A stretch of 8,634 bases of DNA, taken from NCBI GenBank assembly GCA_044432865.1, contig JAWXUF010000047.1:1-8634 (forward strand), written 5' to 3'. The DNA is from JAWXUE01 sp044432865. Lineage in GTDB: Bacteria; Bacillota_I; Bacilli_A; Acholeplasmatales; Anaeroplasmataceae. The notes under the pieces are model-generated. The model saw only the letters and a program-made list of their open reading frames with translations, was not told the DNA's origin and ran no database searches. Position numbers and translations under genes: made by a program. Each line of letters starts with the position of its first letter. Positions within the stretch are counted from its first letter, which is position 1. Shown here in pieces: positions 6,571-8,634 of this stretch.

Positions 6571-7440
6571 ATGAAAATAGAAAGAATGACAAAAAGTGAA
6601 TTAATATTTAAAATACTTTCATATACTTTAATTACGATTGTAGCTCTTGTCGCATTATATCCGATTATTTATGCGTTAAGTGTTTCTATAAGTGGTAAAG
6701 ATGCATACGAAAGTGGATTAGTTATATTATTTCCACAACAAGTAACACCATTAGCCTACGAAAAAGTTTTAATAGATAAAGGTTTCTGGATGTCTTATAC
6801 AAATACATTATATTATACAGTGTTTGGTACGGCGTGGAGTATGATGATTTCTTTATGTGGTGCATATGCTCTATCTAAAAAGAAATTAAAATTTAGAAGA
6901 CAATGGAACTTCTTATTAGCATTCACAATGTGGTTTGCTGCTGGGATGATTCCAACATATCTAAACTATACTACATTAGGTGTAGACAATCGTTATGGTA
7001 TGATATTTGCGTTTGGTATACAAGCGTTTAATATAATATTATTAAGAAATTATTTTGAAAGTGTTCCTTCAGAAATTGAAGAAGCAGCAATGATTGATGG
7101 AGCGAATGAGTTCCAAATATTTACTAAAATATATATCCCTCTATCAAAAGCTAGTATTGCAACAGTAACATTATTTTATGCAATCGGTAGATGGAATTCA
7201 TATTATTGGTCAAGAATGTTATTAAATAACCCAAATGTTTGGCCATTACAAGTTTACTTAAGAGATTTAATTGAACGTTATCAATCGATTTATGATAGTT
7301 CAAACGTAGTATTAGATTATTCTGCGGATAGTTACGTATATGCGTTAATTATTTGTTCTATAATCCCTGTGTTAATTATATATCCATACATCCAAAAATA
7401 TTTTGCTCGTGGAGTAAATGTTGGTGGAGTAAAAGGATAA
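6571..7440 (+). CDS. ABC sugar importer permease, LplC/YtcP type
   Basis: This 289-residue protein is the second membrane subunit of the importer. Hydrophobic segments lie at about 14-36, 78-100, 112-128, 142-158, 193-206 and 256-274. The EAA loop is a near-consensus EEAAMIDGANEFQIF (170-184) with IP at 189-190. The C-terminus, KYFARGVNVGGVKG (276-289), matches the conserved tail of the LplC/YtcP branch, so the protein is full length. The Shine-Dalgarno AGGAGTG (6559-6565) sits five bases before the start. It follows the first permease by 15 bases and precedes the binding protein by 29 bases, the normal order for this transporter type. Confidence 0.93.
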   Translation: MKIERMTKSELIFKILSYTLITIVALVALYPIIYALSVSISGKDAYESGLVILFPQQVTPLAYEKVLIDKGFWMSYTNTLYYTVFGTAWSMMISLCGAYALSKKKLKFRRQWNFLLAFTMWFAAGMIPTYLNYTTLGVDNRYGMIFAFGIQAFNIILLRNYFESVPSEIEEAAMIDGANEFQIFTKIYIPLSKASIATVTLFYAIGRWNSYYWSRMLLNNPNVWPLQVYLRDLIERYQSIYDSSNVVLDYSADSYVYALIICSIIPVLIIYPYIQKYFARGVNVGGVKG

Positions 7441-7469
7441 TAATAAAATATAAAAATGGAGGAAGTAAA

Positions 7470-8634
7470 ATGAAAAGAGTTTTAACTGTTTTAATTGCTA
7501 CTGCTTCTGTAGCTTCATTAGCTGCATGTGGTGGTGGAGAAACTGGTACTGCTAGTGAGTTAAAGTTTAATTTAGCTTATGGTAATAGTACTAGAACTAT
7601 GACGTACTTACAAACTGACCCTTTAGAATTACCTGATGGTGGATATATTACATCTGGTAACTTAAAACCAGTATGGCGTGATATTTCTGCAAATATGGGT
7701 ATAAGATTTACTGATGTAACAACACCAGCGCAATCTGCTGCTCAAATGATTCAAACGCAATCATCTACTGATTTCAAAAATGCAAATATTTTCGGTGGAA
7801 ATGGTATCGCAGAAGATTTAATGAACTATGGTATGCAAGGTAAATTTGTTGATTTAACAGAATACTTAAATGAGACTGATATGCCAAACTTCACTAAATA
7901 TTTAAATGAGAATAAAGATGTTAAGGATGCTATCACAGCTGTTGATGGTGGAATTTATCATGTTCCTTATGTTTCAGAAATTGGTGAGGTTGCTAGAACA
8001 TACAATATGAGAACTGATTTTGTTTCGGCTGTACTTGATTATGATGGTTCAATTAGTTTTAATGATGGTGTAACAAAATCTAATTTTAATAGTGTTGATA
8101 CAAGTACTGGATTCAAAAATGCTCAATACCAACCGTTCTATTCTTCTAGACCTACAGCGTCTACTCCATATTCTAATGGTAGTGTTACTGTAACTATTAA
8201 TAAAAAAGATGCAACAACAAATGTTATTCAAATGCAAAATGCTTTAGGTGCTAATGCTTCTGGTGAAGATTTAGCGAATACTCTTATTGATTATATTAAT
8301 GATCAATATGTTGAAGGAAATGTAAAATATACTAATCCAAGTGATTTATATGTAGGAGCTTACGCTGCATATGATATAGATGAATTAGTAGCTTTATTCA
8401 GAGTTATGAAAGCAAATGAGTCTGAGATTTCATTAGCTTACGGTGGTAAATCAACAACGATTAACCCATTCTTCGTTAGACAATCGTCTTATAGAGAAGA
8501 TATTTTAAGATTTGCTACTTATTTTGATGGTGTAAGAGCGTTTGGATCGGATTCATATACTTCACGTTGGGTATTTGATGATGCAGGACAAATTCAATAC
8601 ACTTACAATACTAATGAAATGTATGGAGTTTTAG
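7470..8634 (+). CDS. LplA-type solute-binding lipoprotein, 3' end beyond the window
   Basis: The reading frame stays open from the ATG to the window end (388 codons plus one base). It starts after a strong GGAGGAAG site (7458-7465). The signal peptide ends in lipobox LAAC (17-20; C20 lipidated), which anchors the protein outside the membrane. Residues 113-168 carry hallmarks of the LplA branch of extracellular sugar-binding proteins: GKFVDLTEYL (124-133), MPNFTKYLNENKDVK (138-152) and DGGIYHVPYV (159-168), followed by YNMRTDF (178-184). The usual next helix, recognisable as DIDELVALFRVMKAN (302-316), comes about 117 residues later than expected from the family, with Thr/Ser/Asn-rich sequence between. 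The protein should capture the oligosaccharides released by the surface lyase and pass them to the two permeases just upstream. The missing C-terminal part is probably one to two hundred residues. Confidence 0.93.
   Translation, partial: MKRVLTVLIATASVASLAACGGGETGTASELKFNLAYGNSTRTMTYLQTDPLELPDGGYITSGNLKPVWRDISANMGIRFTDVTTPAQSAAQMIQTQSSTDFKNANIFGGNGIAEDLMNYGMQGKFVDLTEYLNETDMPNFTKYLNENKDVKDAITAVDGGIYHVPYVSEIGEVARTYNMRTDFVSAVLDYDGSISFNDGVTKSNFNSVDTSTGFKNAQYQPFYSSRPTASTPYSNGSVTVTINKKDATTNVIQMQNALGANASGEDLANTLIDYINDQYVEGNVKYTNPSDLYVGAYAAYDIDELVALFRVMKANESEISLAYGGKSTTINPFFVRQSSYREDILRFATYFDGVRAFGSDSYTSRWVFDDAGQIQYTYNTNEMYGVL

Noticed and set aside
1..8634. CRISPR array, riboswitch or rRNA
   Set aside because: No regularly spaced direct repeats, no recognisable riboswitch core in the two leaders, and no rRNA-like conserved sequence were seen.

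Overview
The window is a low-GC, Gram-positive-type chromosomal segment. Signs of this are the very AT-rich intergenic DNA, strong Shine-Dalgarno sites ahead of most genes, lipoprotein signal peptides, and Lpl/YtcP-type sugar permeases. Every tryptophan I could read is TGG, and TGA is used as a stop at 5588-5590, so the standard code applies rather than the Mycoplasma code. A free-living, standard-code Mollicutes relative (Acholeplasmatales, Izemoplasmatales or Haloplasma type) or another low-GC Firmicute fits. This placement is inference from composition and gene style, not a phylogenetic result.

Left edge (1-180): the 3' end of one tRNA, a complete tRNA-Glu(UUC), and a 14-bp perfect hairpin terminator. 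That terminator also lies just past the stop of a convergent minus-strand gene (182-916). This gene encodes a zinc-ribbon protein that resembles the N-terminal part of a DDE-type transposase but is short and lacks a recognisable catalytic core.

Centre (1039-4946): a well-formed sigma-A-type promoter, its -35 element overlapped by a 14-bp LacI/CcpA-like palindrome, drives two translationally coupled lipoprotein genes. The first (1164-2858) is an Fn3-like plus GLUG-repeat surface protein. The second (2858-4891) is a 677-residue polysaccharide lyase of family PL6 (alginate lyase / chondroitinase B fold) with two N-terminal Ig-like domains and the expected catalytic Lys and Arg. A hairpin terminator follows.

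Right part (5024-8634): a four-gene cluster holds a small six-helix membrane protein that resembles an ECF S component, two LplB/LplC-type ABC permeases, and the first 388 residues of an LplA-type solute-binding lipoprotein that runs off the window. The binding protein appears to carry an insertion of about 110 residues in its N-terminal half.

Taken together, the window reads as a surface polysaccharide-use locus. Lipid-anchored proteins would hold and cut a uronate-rich polymer, probably alginate or a related acidic glycan, and an ABC importer would take up the oligosaccharides. No importer ATPase, monomer-processing enzyme or regulator gene is present in the window, so substrate and control are inferred.
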